Part shown: positions 13,802 to 22,348 of the stretch, one piece after another
Layout: every line of letters starts with the position of its first letter
Position numbering within the stretch: the stretch's first letter is position 1
Source of the DNA: Saprospiraceae bacterium UBA6168
GTDB lineage: Bacteria > Bacteroidota > Bacteroidia > Chitinophagales > Saprospiraceae
DNA length: 43,094 nucleotides
Assembly: GCA_002435785.1 (NCBI GenBank)
Contig: DIUC01000027.1
Coordinates: forward strand, 1 to 43,094
Direction: 5' to 3'
The notes under the pieces: model-generated
Told to the model about the DNA's origin: nothing
What the model saw: the letters and a program-made list of their open reading frames with translations, nothing else
Database searches by the model: none
Program-made: the position numbers and the translations under genes

Positions 13802-14895
13802 GGGATGATGCGCCCATTTTCGACCACTATTTTTTTGTAGGCCCCACTAAAACTCCGGGCCATTTCTTCTGCCCGCTGCGGGTGGGTATCGGTGATGAAA
13901 ACCTGCCCAAATTCACCTTTTACCAAAAGTTCAATCAGTTGGCTTGCACGGTGGTCGTCCAATTTGTCGAACAAGTCATCGAGCAACAGAATCGGGAGTT
14001 TTTGTTTTTGCTGGCGCAATAGCTCGTATTGCGCCAGCTTCATGGCCAGGACAAACGACTTGAGCTGACCCTGGGACGCAAAGCGTTTCAGTGGAAGTCC
14101 TTTCAAGTGAAAAACGAGGTCGTCCTTATGTATGCCCATGGTCGTACGCTGCAATAGACGGTCTTTATCCAAGTTTTTTTCGAGGAGTTCGATGAGGCTG
14201 GCGGCTTCGAGCGGGCAGCGGTATTCGCAGGCTACAGGTTCTGCGTCGCTGCTGATGGCGGAATAAAACTGGTTGAAAGCAGGCTGGAAAAGACCAATGA
14301 ACCACTTTCTTTTTTCATAAATATAAGTTGCAGGAGCGTCCAGTTGGCTGTTGTAGGTTTCGATTAAGGTTAAGTTGAACCCGCCCTGTGTGGCAAACTG
14401 GCGAAGCAAGGCGTTGCGTTTTTCCAACACCTTGTTGTATGTTACGAGCGAATCCAAGTATTTGTGGTCGAGTTGGCACAGGGTGTTGTCCATGAACCGG
14501 CGGCGCTCTTCGCTCCCTTCCAAGGCCAAAGCCGTATCGTCGGGCGCCATGAAGACCACAGGGAAAAGACCGACATGGTCGGATAGGCGAGGGTAGGGGA
14601 CATCGTTGCGTTCCACGGTTTTTTGCTCGCCCGGCACTACTTTGGCCACAATTTTTTCCAATCGCTCCATGAGGAAATTCCCCTCCAACCGAAAGAATGC
14701 CTCCCCTTTTCTAACCACGTTTTTGTCGGTACTTTGGAAATGGCTTTTGCCCATGCAAAGAAAATACACCGCATCGAGCAGGTTGGTCTTGCCCATTCCG
14801 TTCAGCCCGGAAATAAGGTTGAGGCGCTCCGAAAAGTCAATGGACTGGAACTCGTAATTCCTGAAATTGGTGAGCTTGATTTGCTGCAAGTGCAT
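13798..14895 (-). CDS. recF: DNA replication and repair protein RecF
   Basis: This 365-aa SMC-like ATPase helps load RecA at single-stranded gaps with RecO and RecR. It has Walker A GLNGMGKT (30-37) following the typical LTNFRNY start, the signature motif SQGQ (274-277) and Walker B ILLLDDLFDKLD (302-313). Length is normal for the family. The gene is convergent with the FG-GAP gene: the plus-strand TTTAG at 13797-13801 serves both stop codons, so there is no room for a terminator between them. It is not beside dnaA or dnaN, as is common outside Proteobacteria. Confidence 0.95.
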   Translation of the reverse strand: MHLQQIKLTNFRNYEFQSIDFSERLNLISGLNGMGKTNLLDAVYFLCMGKSHFQSTDKNVVRKGEAFFRLEGNFLMERLEKIVAKVVPGEQKTVERNDVPYPRLSDHVGLFPVVFMAPDDTALALEGSEERRRFMDNTLCQLDHKYLDSLVTYNKVLEKRNALLRQFATQGGFNLTLIETYNSQLDAPATYIYEKRKWFIGLFQPAFNQFYSAISSDAEPVACEYRCPLEAASLIELLEKNLDKDRLLQRTTMGIHKDDLVFHLKGLPLKRFASQGQLKSFVLAMKLAQYELLRQQKQKLPILLLDDLFDKLDDHRASQLIELLVKGEFGQVFITDTHPQRAEEMARSFSGAYKKIVVENGRIIP

Positions 14896-15013
14896 CCGGC
14901 AAAGGTAGGGAAGCTTCCTTTAGAACCAAGAACAAAACCAGTACAGGCTGAGAGGTTCGTGGCGCTTCTTCGATACCTCACCAAAGTGGCATGGAAACGC
15001 CAACAGATGGGAA

Positions 15014-15046
15014 ATAAAAAAAGGCAGTAGCCCTAAAGCCACTGCC
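15014..15046 (-). terminator. Rho-independent terminator of the coiled-coil protein gene
   Basis: On the minus strand GGGCAGTGGC and GCTACTGCC arms form a stem with a small bulge (15023-15046), followed by TTTTTTT. It lies about 45 bp after the stop of the coiled-coil gene and before recF, which separates the two transcripts. Confidence 0.8.
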
Positions 15047-15090
15047 CAAAAACAACTTCTATTGAGATAAAGGCTTTCCAAATTTGATGG

Positions 15091-16218
15091 TCAGTCAACG
15101 GTCACTTTCCCTGAATCCACTATTCGCTTCGTACCGTTGGCCAACGGGAAGGTCAATCCCTTTTTGTTGAGGTATATCAACCTGAGTTCGTAGTTGCTGC
15201 CTTCTTTTGGCTGCGTGTTGATGTACCGGACCGAGACGGGCTTGCCGTCGTACTTGAACTTGTATCCAATGGCGCCCATATCACTGTTTGGGAAGGCCAT
15301 GTTTTTTTCATTGAAAGGAACTACTACGTTGTTGTCGAGGTCATAGACTTGTAAAACGAAAGTTTCATCCCTAATTGCCTCTTTATCAACGTTTTCGAGG
15401 TCGAAATCAATGAATGTGTAGCGCCAGTCATTTTCATTTTTTTTGACGCTTTTCAACTCATTGCTACCCTCCCGGTTGCGTAGCGAAATGGAACTGTACT
15501 TCACAGCAGTTTTAGTCCTGATGTTTTCCAGTTTCTCAGCTTGCCTGGAAATGATGGCCGTTTGCATCTGTGGAGAAACATTCGGTCCACCACCCTCCGG
15601 TGCAGGTTCTGCGGGTGACTGGTTGATGGCGGGCGGTTCAAAAAGCGCCGGTGCAGGGTCAACCTTGTCCATTTCATTGCGGGTCAAATCGTTGTACGAT
15701 TCAATCTTCCCACCGTTATCTTTTCTCGCTTTTTCGATTTGTTTTTTCTCCTCGTCTAAGGCTATTCGCTGCTTGTCTTTGGCCTCCATTTCTTTCAAGA
15801 GGTTGTCACGTTGCAACTCGAGCGAGGCAATTTTATCCTGGTTGTTGCGACCCGATTCCTTTAGCCGATTGATATCGGTGGTCAGTTTGGCAACTTTATC
15901 GTCGTGCTTTTGAATGATTTGGTTGAGCTTGCTTATGGTGCCCTTAAGCGAAGTCACTTTATTATGAAGCCGCTCATTTTCCAACTGAAGTATAACGATG
16001 CTGTCCTTGTACACCTGCAATTGGGCTTCAAGTTTATCCGTTATTGCACCTTGTTCCTCCAGCTTTAATTCGACAAGTGCAAGATTCTTTTCTTTGTTCA
16101 GTATTGTTTGTCTTAGCTCCGATATGGTGCCGTTCTGAGAAAGAACAACGGCAGCAAGGGAAAGTACGAGTATCGAGGCCGTAATGATTATGGGCAGTTT
16201 TTTTGTCAAGCTGTTCAT
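15091..16218 (-). CDS. Membrane-anchored coiled-coil protein of unknown function
   Basis: The 375-aa protein has an N-terminal hydrophobic segment (about residues 8-27), a long heptad-rich Lys/Glu/Leu region (about 30-170) expected to form a coiled coil, a Pro/Ala/Glu linker (PAPALFEPPAINQSPAEPAPEGGG, in two parts around residue 200), and a C-terminal domain of about 150 residues with alternating hydrophobic strands (FVLQVYDLDNN, YELRLIYLNKKG). The layout suggests a single-pass protein holding a beta domain away from the membrane on the periplasmic side. I do not recognise the family. It has its own terminator and lies after eno on the same strand, but 466 bp away, so it is probably a separate transcription unit. 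Confidence 0.75.
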   Translation of the reverse strand: MNSLTKKLPIIITASILVLSLAAVVLSQNGTISELRQTILNKEKNLALVELKLEEQGAITDKLEAQLQVYKDSIVILQLENERLHNKVTSLKGTISKLNQIIQKHDDKVAKLTTDINRLKESGRNNQDKIASLELQRDNLLKEMEAKDKQRIALDEEKKQIEKARKDNGGKIESYNDLTRNEMDKVDPAPALFEPPAINQSPAEPAPEGGGPNVSPQMQTAIISRQAEKLENIRTKTAVKYSSISLRNREGSNELKSVKKNENDWRYTFIDFDLENVDKEAIRDETFVLQVYDLDNNVVVPFNEKNMAFPNSDMGAIGYKFKYDGKPVSVRYINTQPKEGSNYELRLIYLNKKGLTFPLANGTKRIVDSGKVTVD

Positions 16219-16684
16219 GGGACCCGGTTATTGGCAGCACCAGAATCAGAAATTCAAGCCTTTTTTAGAATCCTTTATGGAATAAGTTGTCAAGCCTTTT
16301 TTCCTGTGTTCTCCTGCTGCGGTTAAAGTTTTTTTTCAAAACCCATCTGGATGCTTTCAGTTAGCTCTAACGGGATGGGTGGTGGTTTGGGTTTCAATTT
16401 TTAACAAAATTTATAAAAAAAAGATTTTGTAAAAAATTGACTGTTAAACATATATACAGCAGGATACATTTCAAACATTATTCCAATTTTTCAATTAACG
16501 AAAAAAATAATTTAAATTTCTTCGTTCTACGTGGAAAAATGCCGGATGGTTTGGGTTCTCACCCTAAAATTTTCATGTAGGAATTTTACGGAAGCAGTTT
16601 CACCGAGAAAATTGCTGCAAAAAAAAAAGCCCAGACGAATCGTCCGGGCTTTTCTGTTCTTTGCAATATTCAACTACGCCTTGT
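16219..16684. other. AT-rich intergenic region before the coiled-coil gene
   Basis: No gene is seen in these 466 bp. The part near 16685 holds the eno terminator. The middle (about 16400-16520) is very AT-rich and includes ACAAAAT/ATTTTGT arms, a plausible upstream region for the coiled-coil gene, but no TAnnTTTG element was found on the minus strand. Confidence 0.5.
16619..16649 (-). terminator. Rho-independent terminator of eno
   Basis: On the minus strand GCCCGGACG and CGTCTGGGC arms (16629-16649, one G-T pair) enclose a 3-nt ATT loop and are followed by ten T residues. It lies about 36 bp after the eno stop codon. Confidence 0.88.
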
Positions 16685-17971
16685 TCAACGAGTCAGCAAA
16701 GTTTTCCCAGGGAAGAACGCCATATCGCCAAGTTCGTCCTCAATGCGGAGGAGTTGGTTGTATTTGGCAATCCGGTCGGACCGGGATGCTGAGCCAGTCT
16801 TGATTTGGCCCGTGTTCAACGCCACAGCAAGGTCAGCGATAGTGGTATCCTCTGTTTCGCCAGAGCGGTGGCTCATTACGCAAGTGTAAGAATTGCGTGT
16901 AGCCAAGTTGACAGTATTGATGGTTTCCGTGAGAGAGCCAATTTGGTTCACCTTAACCAAAATCGAGTTCGCAACGCCCTTGTCAATGCCCTGCTGAAGG
17001 CGCACGGTGTTGGTCACAAACAAATCGTCACCCACCAATTGCACCCGTTTGCCGATAGATTTGGTCAAAGCCAACCAACCGTCCCAATCGTCTTCGGCCA
17101 TGCCGTCTTCCAGTGAAAAGATTGGGTATTTCTTGCTCCAATCGGTCCAGTAATCCACCATTTGTGCTGGTGTGAGCTTTTCTCCAGTTGATTTTTTGAA
17201 ATGATAGACGCCCGTTTCTTCATCAAAATATTCCGAGGAGGCTGGGTCTAATGCTATCATTATGTCTTCGCCAGGCACATAGCCTGCCTTTTCAATGGCC
17301 TGGAGCACGGTTTCCATGGCCTCCACATTTGATTTCATGTTCGGCGCGAAGCCTCCTTCATCGCCCACGTTGGTGGAGTAGCCCTTGCTTTTGAGCACGT
17401 TTTTCAGGTGGTGGAAAACCTCTACACCCATGCGAAGTGCCTCCGCAAAACTGTCGGCACCAACAGGAACTATCATAAACTCCTGAAAATCAATACCATT
17501 GTCGGCATGTGAGCCACCATTGAGGATGTTCATCATTGGCACAGGTAGTACGTGTGCATTGGCGCCACCGATATAGCGGTAAAGCGGCATTCCACACTCC
17601 TCTGCCGCCGCCTTTGCGATGGCCAATGAAACACCGAGGATGGCATTTGCGCCAAGCTTGCTCTTGTTGGCGGTGCCATCGAGGTCAAGCATCAGTTGGT
17701 CGAGGTAGCGCTGGTCTGTGACCTCCTCGCCCACGAGGTGGTCGGCGATGATTTCCTCCACGTTCTCGACGGCCTTTTGCACCCCTTTTCCGAGGTAGCG
17801 GTCTTTGTCGCCGTCACGCAGCTCCATCGCCTCGTACTTGCCGGTAGAAGCACCTGATGGGACGGCGGCCCTGCCGAAATAACCTTCTTCGGTCAACACT
17901 TCCACCTCAATGGTTGGGTTGCCACGGGAGTCGAGGATTTCCCTCGCTATGATGTCTGAAATTGCACTCAT
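16685..17971 (-). CDS. eno: Enolase
   Basis: This 428-aa enzyme interconverts 2-phosphoglycerate and phosphoenolpyruvate in glycolysis and gluconeogenesis. Family motifs are complete: AREILDSRGNPTIEVEV, SGASTGKYEAMELRDGD, NILNGGSHADNGIDFQEFMI, VGDEGGFAPN, SLEDGMAEDDWDGW, GDDLFVTN, and the signature SHRSGETEDTTIADLAVA. Length is normal. The ATG at 17971 (MSAISDIIAREIL) is chosen; an upstream in-frame start at 18091 would add 40 non-conserved residues and overlap carA. It follows carA by 116 bp on the same strand and has its own terminator. Confidence 0.97.
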   Translation of the reverse strand: MSAISDIIAREILDSRGNPTIEVEVLTEEGYFGRAAVPSGASTGKYEAMELRDGDKDRYLGKGVQKAVENVEEIIADHLVGEEVTDQRYLDQLMLDLDGTANKSKLGANAILGVSLAIAKAAAEECGMPLYRYIGGANAHVLPVPMMNILNGGSHADNGIDFQEFMIVPVGADSFAEALRMGVEVFHHLKNVLKSKGYSTNVGDEGGFAPNMKSNVEAMETVLQAIEKAGYVPGEDIMIALDPASSEYFDEETGVYHFKKSTGEKLTPAQMVDYWTDWSKKYPIFSLEDGMAEDDWDGWLALTKSIGKRVQLVGDDLFVTNTVRLQQGIDKGVANSILVKVNQIGSLTETINTVNLATRNSYTCVMSHRSGETEDTTIADLAVALNTGQIKTGSASRSDRIAKYNQLLRIEDELGDMAFFPGKTLLTR

Positions 17972-18087
17972 TTTTTGTTTTTGTTTAAACGGGTTGATAA
18001 TCGTTGATGGGGGCTGATTTTGGGAAATTTGGAGGCACTCATATTGGAGGCTCCGGAAAACCCTCGTCACCCAACACCAAAATGTTA

Positions 18088-19221
18088 TCAACCGTGGTGA
18101 AATATTGGCTGCTCAATTGCTTCGTTTTTCGATTCCGCAATCATCTGCACAAAACTGTCGAACAAATAGCGGGCATCGTGGGGGCCGGGCGAGGCTTCCG
18201 GGTGGTACTGCACCGAAAATGCCTTATGCTGTTTCAATCGGATTCCCTCAATGGTATCGTCGTTCAGGTTGACGTGCGTTATTTCGATGTCCTCCCGGCT
18301 CATCAGTTGGTCGGCACGGACGCCGAATCCGTGGTTTTGGCTGGTGATTTCGGAGCGGCCAGTCATTAGGTTTTTTACCGGATGGTTGATGCCCCGGTGG
18401 CCATTGTGCATCTTGTAAGTAGAAATGCCAATCGCCAAAGCCAGTATTTGGTGGCCAAGACAAATACCAAACAGTGGCTTCCCCGCTGCCAAAATCCCTT
18501 TTGTGGTCTCTACGGCATAGTGCATAGGGGCGGGGTCGCCGGGACCGTTGGAGAGGAAGTACCCGTCGGGGTTCCACTTCTTGATTTCGGCCAATGGCGT
18601 TTTTGCAGGAAAAACCTGCAAAAAACAGCCCCGCTCCACCATGCAGTTCAGGATGTTCCCCTTTACCCCATAATCGAGGACTGCCACTTTGTATTTAGCA
18701 TCTGAGTTGCCCATGAAGTAGGGGCTTTCAGTGCTGACCTTGCTGGCAAGCTCCAGACCGTCCATGCTTGGGACTTCGGCCAACTGGGCTTTAAGTACCT
18801 GTAAATCAAGGGTATCAGAGGAAATGATGGCGTTCATCGCCCCTTTGTGCCGAATGTGGCGAACGATGGCACGGGTATCAACGTCCGAAATGCCTATCAG
18901 TGCTTCTTGCTGGAAATAGTCTTGGATGGATTCAGTGGCCAACAAGCGGCTGTATTGCCAGGTGTAGTTTTTGCAAACCAAGCCAGCAATTTTGATGTTT
19001 CCCGACTCCGTTTCTGAAGCCCGGGTGCCATAGTTGCCAATATGGGCATTGGTGGTGACAAGTAACTGCCCAAAATAGGAAGGGTCCGTGAACACCTCTT
19101 GGTAGCCGGTCATGCCTGTGTTGAAGCAGAGTTCGCCAGTTGTAGTGCCGATTTTTCCGGCTGATTTTCCATAGAAAGCAGTTCCGTCTTCAAGGAGGAG
19201 TACCGCTGGAACTTGCGTCAT
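18088..19221 (-). CDS. carA: Carbamoyl-phosphate synthase small subunit
   Basis: This 377-aa subunit hydrolyses glutamine and passes ammonia to the large subunit CarB for carbamoyl phosphate, used in pyrimidine and arginine synthesis. The N-terminal domain has the usual LEDGTAFYG and GELCFNTGMTGYQEVFTDPSY blocks. The class I glutamine amidotransferase domain has SNGPGDP, the nucleophile elbow FGICLGHQ (Cys254), and YHPEA with His340 and Glu342, so the triad is complete. Length is normal. carB is not adjacent; the downstream neighbour is eno. Confidence 0.96.
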   Translation of the reverse strand: MTQVPAVLLLEDGTAFYGKSAGKIGTTTGELCFNTGMTGYQEVFTDPSYFGQLLVTTNAHIGNYGTRASETESGNIKIAGLVCKNYTWQYSRLLATESIQDYFQQEALIGISDVDTRAIVRHIRHKGAMNAIISSDTLDLQVLKAQLAEVPSMDGLELASKVSTESPYFMGNSDAKYKVAVLDYGVKGNILNCMVERGCFLQVFPAKTPLAEIKKWNPDGYFLSNGPGDPAPMHYAVETTKGILAAGKPLFGICLGHQILALAIGISTYKMHNGHRGINHPVKNLMTGRSEITSQNHGFGVRADQLMSREDIEITHVNLNDDTIEGIRLKQHKAFSVQYHPEASPGPHDARYLFDSFVQMIAESKNEAIEQPIFHHG

Positions 19222-19367
19222 GCGTTTAGTTTTTTTGAAAATTTGGTAAAAAATTGGAAAGGCAGTAGGCTCGGACAGGCCAGCGTCAGGCAGAAAATTT
19301 GCAGGTGTTGTTTGCTTTTTTTAGCCACTTAATACTGATTTTGAACAACAGCTTTTCAAATCGGTGG

Positions 19368-19375
19368 CAAATATA
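19368..19375 (-). promoter_or_regulatory. Candidate -7 element for carA
   Basis: On the minus strand TATATTTG (followed by CC) matches TAnnTTTG. No TTG is found at the ideal upstream distance; one lies only 12 nt away. It would give a carA leader of about 140 nt. No known pyrimidine-responsive leader was recognised. Confidence 0.35.
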
Positions 19376-19432
19376 GGGCTTGGCCGACAATTATTTTTAT
19401 CTAATCCCGATTGTTTCAAATTGCTTGCACAA

Positions 19433-20911
19433 TTAATACCCATCCACCCGGCGAACAAGCGACACATTTCTTTCAAAATCAAACAATGTGATGCGGCGTA
19501 GGTCGTAGTAGGCCAACCAAAAAGCTTGGAGGGCAGCCATGTAGCTCCGACGTGCAGCTTCCTTCTCGGTGACGGCGACACCAAGGTCCAATACGTCAAT
19601 TTTTCCAATGTAATAGCGGTTGCGGGTCATTTCTTCCCGTTTTAGGGAAACCTGGTAGGCCCGTTTTGATAATTCGACTTGGTTGCGGAGCAAATCAAAT
19701 TGCTTGACTTTCAGCAATATTTCCTGCTCGAAATTTACCCGCTGCTGCTCGACCTGCAACTTGCTGAGTTCTTGGTTGGTCAAAGCGGTTTCAAGGATTG
19801 CTTCACCTCGGCCCCAATCCAAGATTGGAACTTGAATATTCACGCCGAGGTACTCTTGATTGTCCAGATTTTTGTAAGCGGCAGTAAGATTCGCCCCCCG
19901 ATTGGAGAACCCAATTTCCCCGCCAATGCCAAATTGGAACCCTCGGTTTGCTTTTGCTTGCGCAACATCAGCCGCTGCTTCCACCAAGGTTCTTTCGAAT
20001 TGAATCACATCACTGCGGGAATTGTTGGCATATTTCAACGCATCATCTGGGCTGACGGAAAAAACCGGGATATTCTCAGGCGCATCCATTTTGAAAAACA
20101 CTGCCTGCTTTAACCCTAAAAAATTGCGGAGCCGCTCCGTGCCAGTCTGAAGGTCGAGTAATGCTCGCTGTACGGCATTGTTGGCGTTCATGGAACTCAG
20201 TTCGATTTGCAACAATTCCGTTTCCGCTATTCTACCTACTTCAAAACGTCCCTTAGAAATATTGTACAAAGTGTCGGCATTTGCCAAGTCTTGCCTTGCG
20301 GAGCGCAGGTTGAGTTGTGCGATGAATACATCAAAAAAAAGCGTAGAGACATCGAAGGCCACCGTTTCCATCCGTTCTGCATACTCTCTTGTGGCTTCGC
20401 GGTAAAGGAGCGGTGCAATTTTTTTGTCCCATTTCAAACTGTTGTAACCAAAAACTGGCTGGTTGAAACCGAAGAAAAATGGGTTGGAAAAATACGAGTG
20501 GGTATTCGAGATGCCTGGGTTCAATAGGTCGAGCCGACTAAGGCCGGTTCCTGCGTAAACATTTGTTCCAGTGACAGCAATGTTTTGGTTCAGGCTGACG
20601 GAGGCTGCATTTTGAAGGTTTGAAACTTTCACGAAGGCGGGGGTTCCATTTGGGGCAGTAATCAAGCTTATCCGTCGGTCAAGCGTTGGCAATTGGCCCC
20701 TGAAAATCAGGCCTGGCTTGTAATTGGCAAGCACGGATTGATAGGCCCAATACCTGTTTTTCATCTGCATTTCTGCAACAAGCGCATCAGGTGCGTCGCT
20801 TTGGGCCAATGTCACAATTTCTTCCAAGCTCACCGATAGCGTATCGGTTTGCCCTGCAAGGTTTTTTGTCAGAAAAAAAAAGAAAAGCAACAGGAAAATC
20901 GTGGGTTTCAT
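19433..20911 (-). CDS. TolC family outer membrane efflux protein
   Basis: This 492-aa protein has a signal peptide (MKPTIFLLLFFFFLTKNLAGQ) and the pattern of a TolC-like channel: long amphipathic helices rich in Ala, Gln, Leu and Glu (LNLRSARQDLANADTLY, RFEVGRIAETELLQIE, and the second-half repeat AEVKQFDLLRNQVELSKRAY-like, MTRNRYYIGKIDVLDL) between predicted beta-strand segments. It is expected to be the trimeric outer membrane duct of a tripartite exporter. It is the last gene of the adaptor-permease-channel set, 51 bp after the permease. Substrate cannot be told from sequence. Confidence 0.85.
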   Translation of the reverse strand: MKPTIFLLLFFFFLTKNLAGQTDTLSVSLEEIVTLAQSDAPDALVAEMQMKNRYWAYQSVLANYKPGLIFRGQLPTLDRRISLITAPNGTPAFVKVSNLQNAASVSLNQNIAVTGTNVYAGTGLSRLDLLNPGISNTHSYFSNPFFFGFNQPVFGYNSLKWDKKIAPLLYREATREYAERMETVAFDVSTLFFDVFIAQLNLRSARQDLANADTLYNISKGRFEVGRIAETELLQIELSSMNANNAVQRALLDLQTGTERLRNFLGLKQAVFFKMDAPENIPVFSVSPDDALKYANNSRSDVIQFERTLVEAAADVAQAKANRGFQFGIGGEIGFSNRGANLTAAYKNLDNQEYLGVNIQVPILDWGRGEAILETALTNQELSKLQVEQQRVNFEQEILLKVKQFDLLRNQVELSKRAYQVSLKREEMTRNRYYIGKIDVLDLGVAVTEKEAARRSYMAALQAFWLAYYDLRRITLFDFERNVSLVRRVDGY

Positions 20912-20962
20912 TTTGGCTGATGATTTTTGATTTGAGTTGGTGGCAAATTTGGGAAGAGATAC

Positions 20963-22318
20963 TTATTCTATTCTAAGCGCTTTTATGGGGTCTTGCTTGG
21001 CGGCTTTTCGGGCCGGGAACAACCCAAACACCAAGCCGATGGTGGCGGCTACGCCAAATGACAACGCAATTGACCAGCTTGAAACCAGTGTGGGAATTTC
21101 GGAATATTTGGACACAATCACTGCCGAAACCACACCAAGCCCCACCCCGAGTATCCCGCCTATTAGGCTGATGATGACAGCTTCAAAAAGGAATTGGAGG
21201 ACGATATCGCCTTCCCGAGCGCCGAGCGAGCGGCGAACGCCGATTTCCTTGATGCGCTCCATTACCGAAGCCAACATGATGTTCATGATGCCGATGCCGC
21301 CCACCAGGAGTGAGATTCCGGCAATCGCTGCCAATACACTATTAAATATGTCTTGGGTTTTCTGCTGCTGCTGGAGCAGCAACTCAGGCACTTCCACCTC
21401 AAAGTCCACAAGGTTTTTGTGACGGCGCTTGAGGATTTTGGCGATTACTTCCGCCGAAACCTGCAGGGTTCCGGAGTCATCCAACCTCACCACCACCTTG
21501 TCCAATTGGTGGTAACTCTCCTCTTTATTGTTGCTGTTTTCGTCGTCCCAGTCATTTTGCTTGATTTTGCTGGAAGTGACTTTCGAGCGGTTTTTGAGCC
21601 GGAGCATGGCACTGCTTACTGGGATATAGACGTCCGCATTGTAGTCACGGATGCCGAGGTTTTCGAGGCTTTCCTTGCTGGCCAATCGTTTTTCCAGTAC
21701 CCCGATGATTTTGAACCATGAGGTACCGCACTTTATCCACTGACCGATAGGGTCGGTTTCTGGAAAGTATTTCGTTTGCACCGTCTGGCCAATGATGCAG
21801 ACCGGTTTTCCTCCTTCGAGGTGTTCTTGGTGAAAGAAGTTGCCATTGGAAAGGCCGAGGTTGTTGAGTTCAAAAAAAGTATTGGTGATGCCCACGACCT
21901 TGGCCTTTCCGGTCTTTCCGCCCTGCACGAGGTTTGTTTGCTCGACCACTTCAGGACTGATTTTATCCACGCCCGGCAGCACTTTTTCAATGGCCTTGAT
22001 GTCCTCCAGTGTCAGCCCCGGCGACCAAGGGCGCTTGCCCTCTTTTCCATTGCTCCCACTGTTGGATGCTTGGGCAGCGTTGGCAGTCGTTTCGCCACCT
22101 TCGCCTTCTTTGAGCACCAAGGAATTGATGACGATGTTGTTTGTCCCAATCAACTTCATCTGGTCGAGGAGTGCTTGCTTGGCACCTGTGCCAATGGCCA
22201 GCATGGCGATGACCGCTGCCACCCCGAACACAATGCCGAGCGCCGTGAGCACGGAGCGGAGGATGTTGTCCTTGACGCCCTCAATGGCCAATATGAAATT
22301 GAAAAAGGTGCGTTGCAT
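20963..22318 (-). CDS. MacB-type ABC transporter permease (no ATPase domain)
   Basis: The 451-aa protein has the MacB/FtsX layout: one N-terminal membrane helix (ALGIVFGVAAVIAMLAIGTGAK), a large periplasmic MacB_PCD domain (about 45-320), then three C-terminal helices (ISLLVGGIGIMNIML, ALFEAVIISLIGGILG region, IALSFGVAATIGLVFGLFPA) with the conserved MERIKEIGVRRSLGARE and PARKAAKQDPIKALR motifs. Unlike E. coli MacB it carries no fused nucleotide-binding domain, and no ATPase gene lies in the cluster. An asparagine/serine/glycine-rich insertion near residues 75-95 is a loop. It should work with the adjoining adaptor and TolC-like protein plus an ATPase encoded elsewhere. Confidence 0.9.
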   Translation of the reverse strand: MQRTFFNFILAIEGVKDNILRSVLTALGIVFGVAAVIAMLAIGTGAKQALLDQMKLIGTNNIVINSLVLKEGEGGETTANAAQASNSGSNGKEGKRPWSPGLTLEDIKAIEKVLPGVDKISPEVVEQTNLVQGGKTGKAKVVGITNTFFELNNLGLSNGNFFHQEHLEGGKPVCIIGQTVQTKYFPETDPIGQWIKCGTSWFKIIGVLEKRLASKESLENLGIRDYNADVYIPVSSAMLRLKNRSKVTSSKIKQNDWDDENSNNKEESYHQLDKVVVRLDDSGTLQVSAEVIAKILKRRHKNLVDFEVEVPELLLQQQQKTQDIFNSVLAAIAGISLLVGGIGIMNIMLASVMERIKEIGVRRSLGAREGDIVLQFLFEAVIISLIGGILGVGLGVVSAVIVSKYSEIPTLVSSWSIALSFGVAATIGLVFGLFPARKAAKQDPIKALRIE

Positions 22319-22348
22319 TGATGAGTGGTGTTAGAAAGGGGGTAAGGG

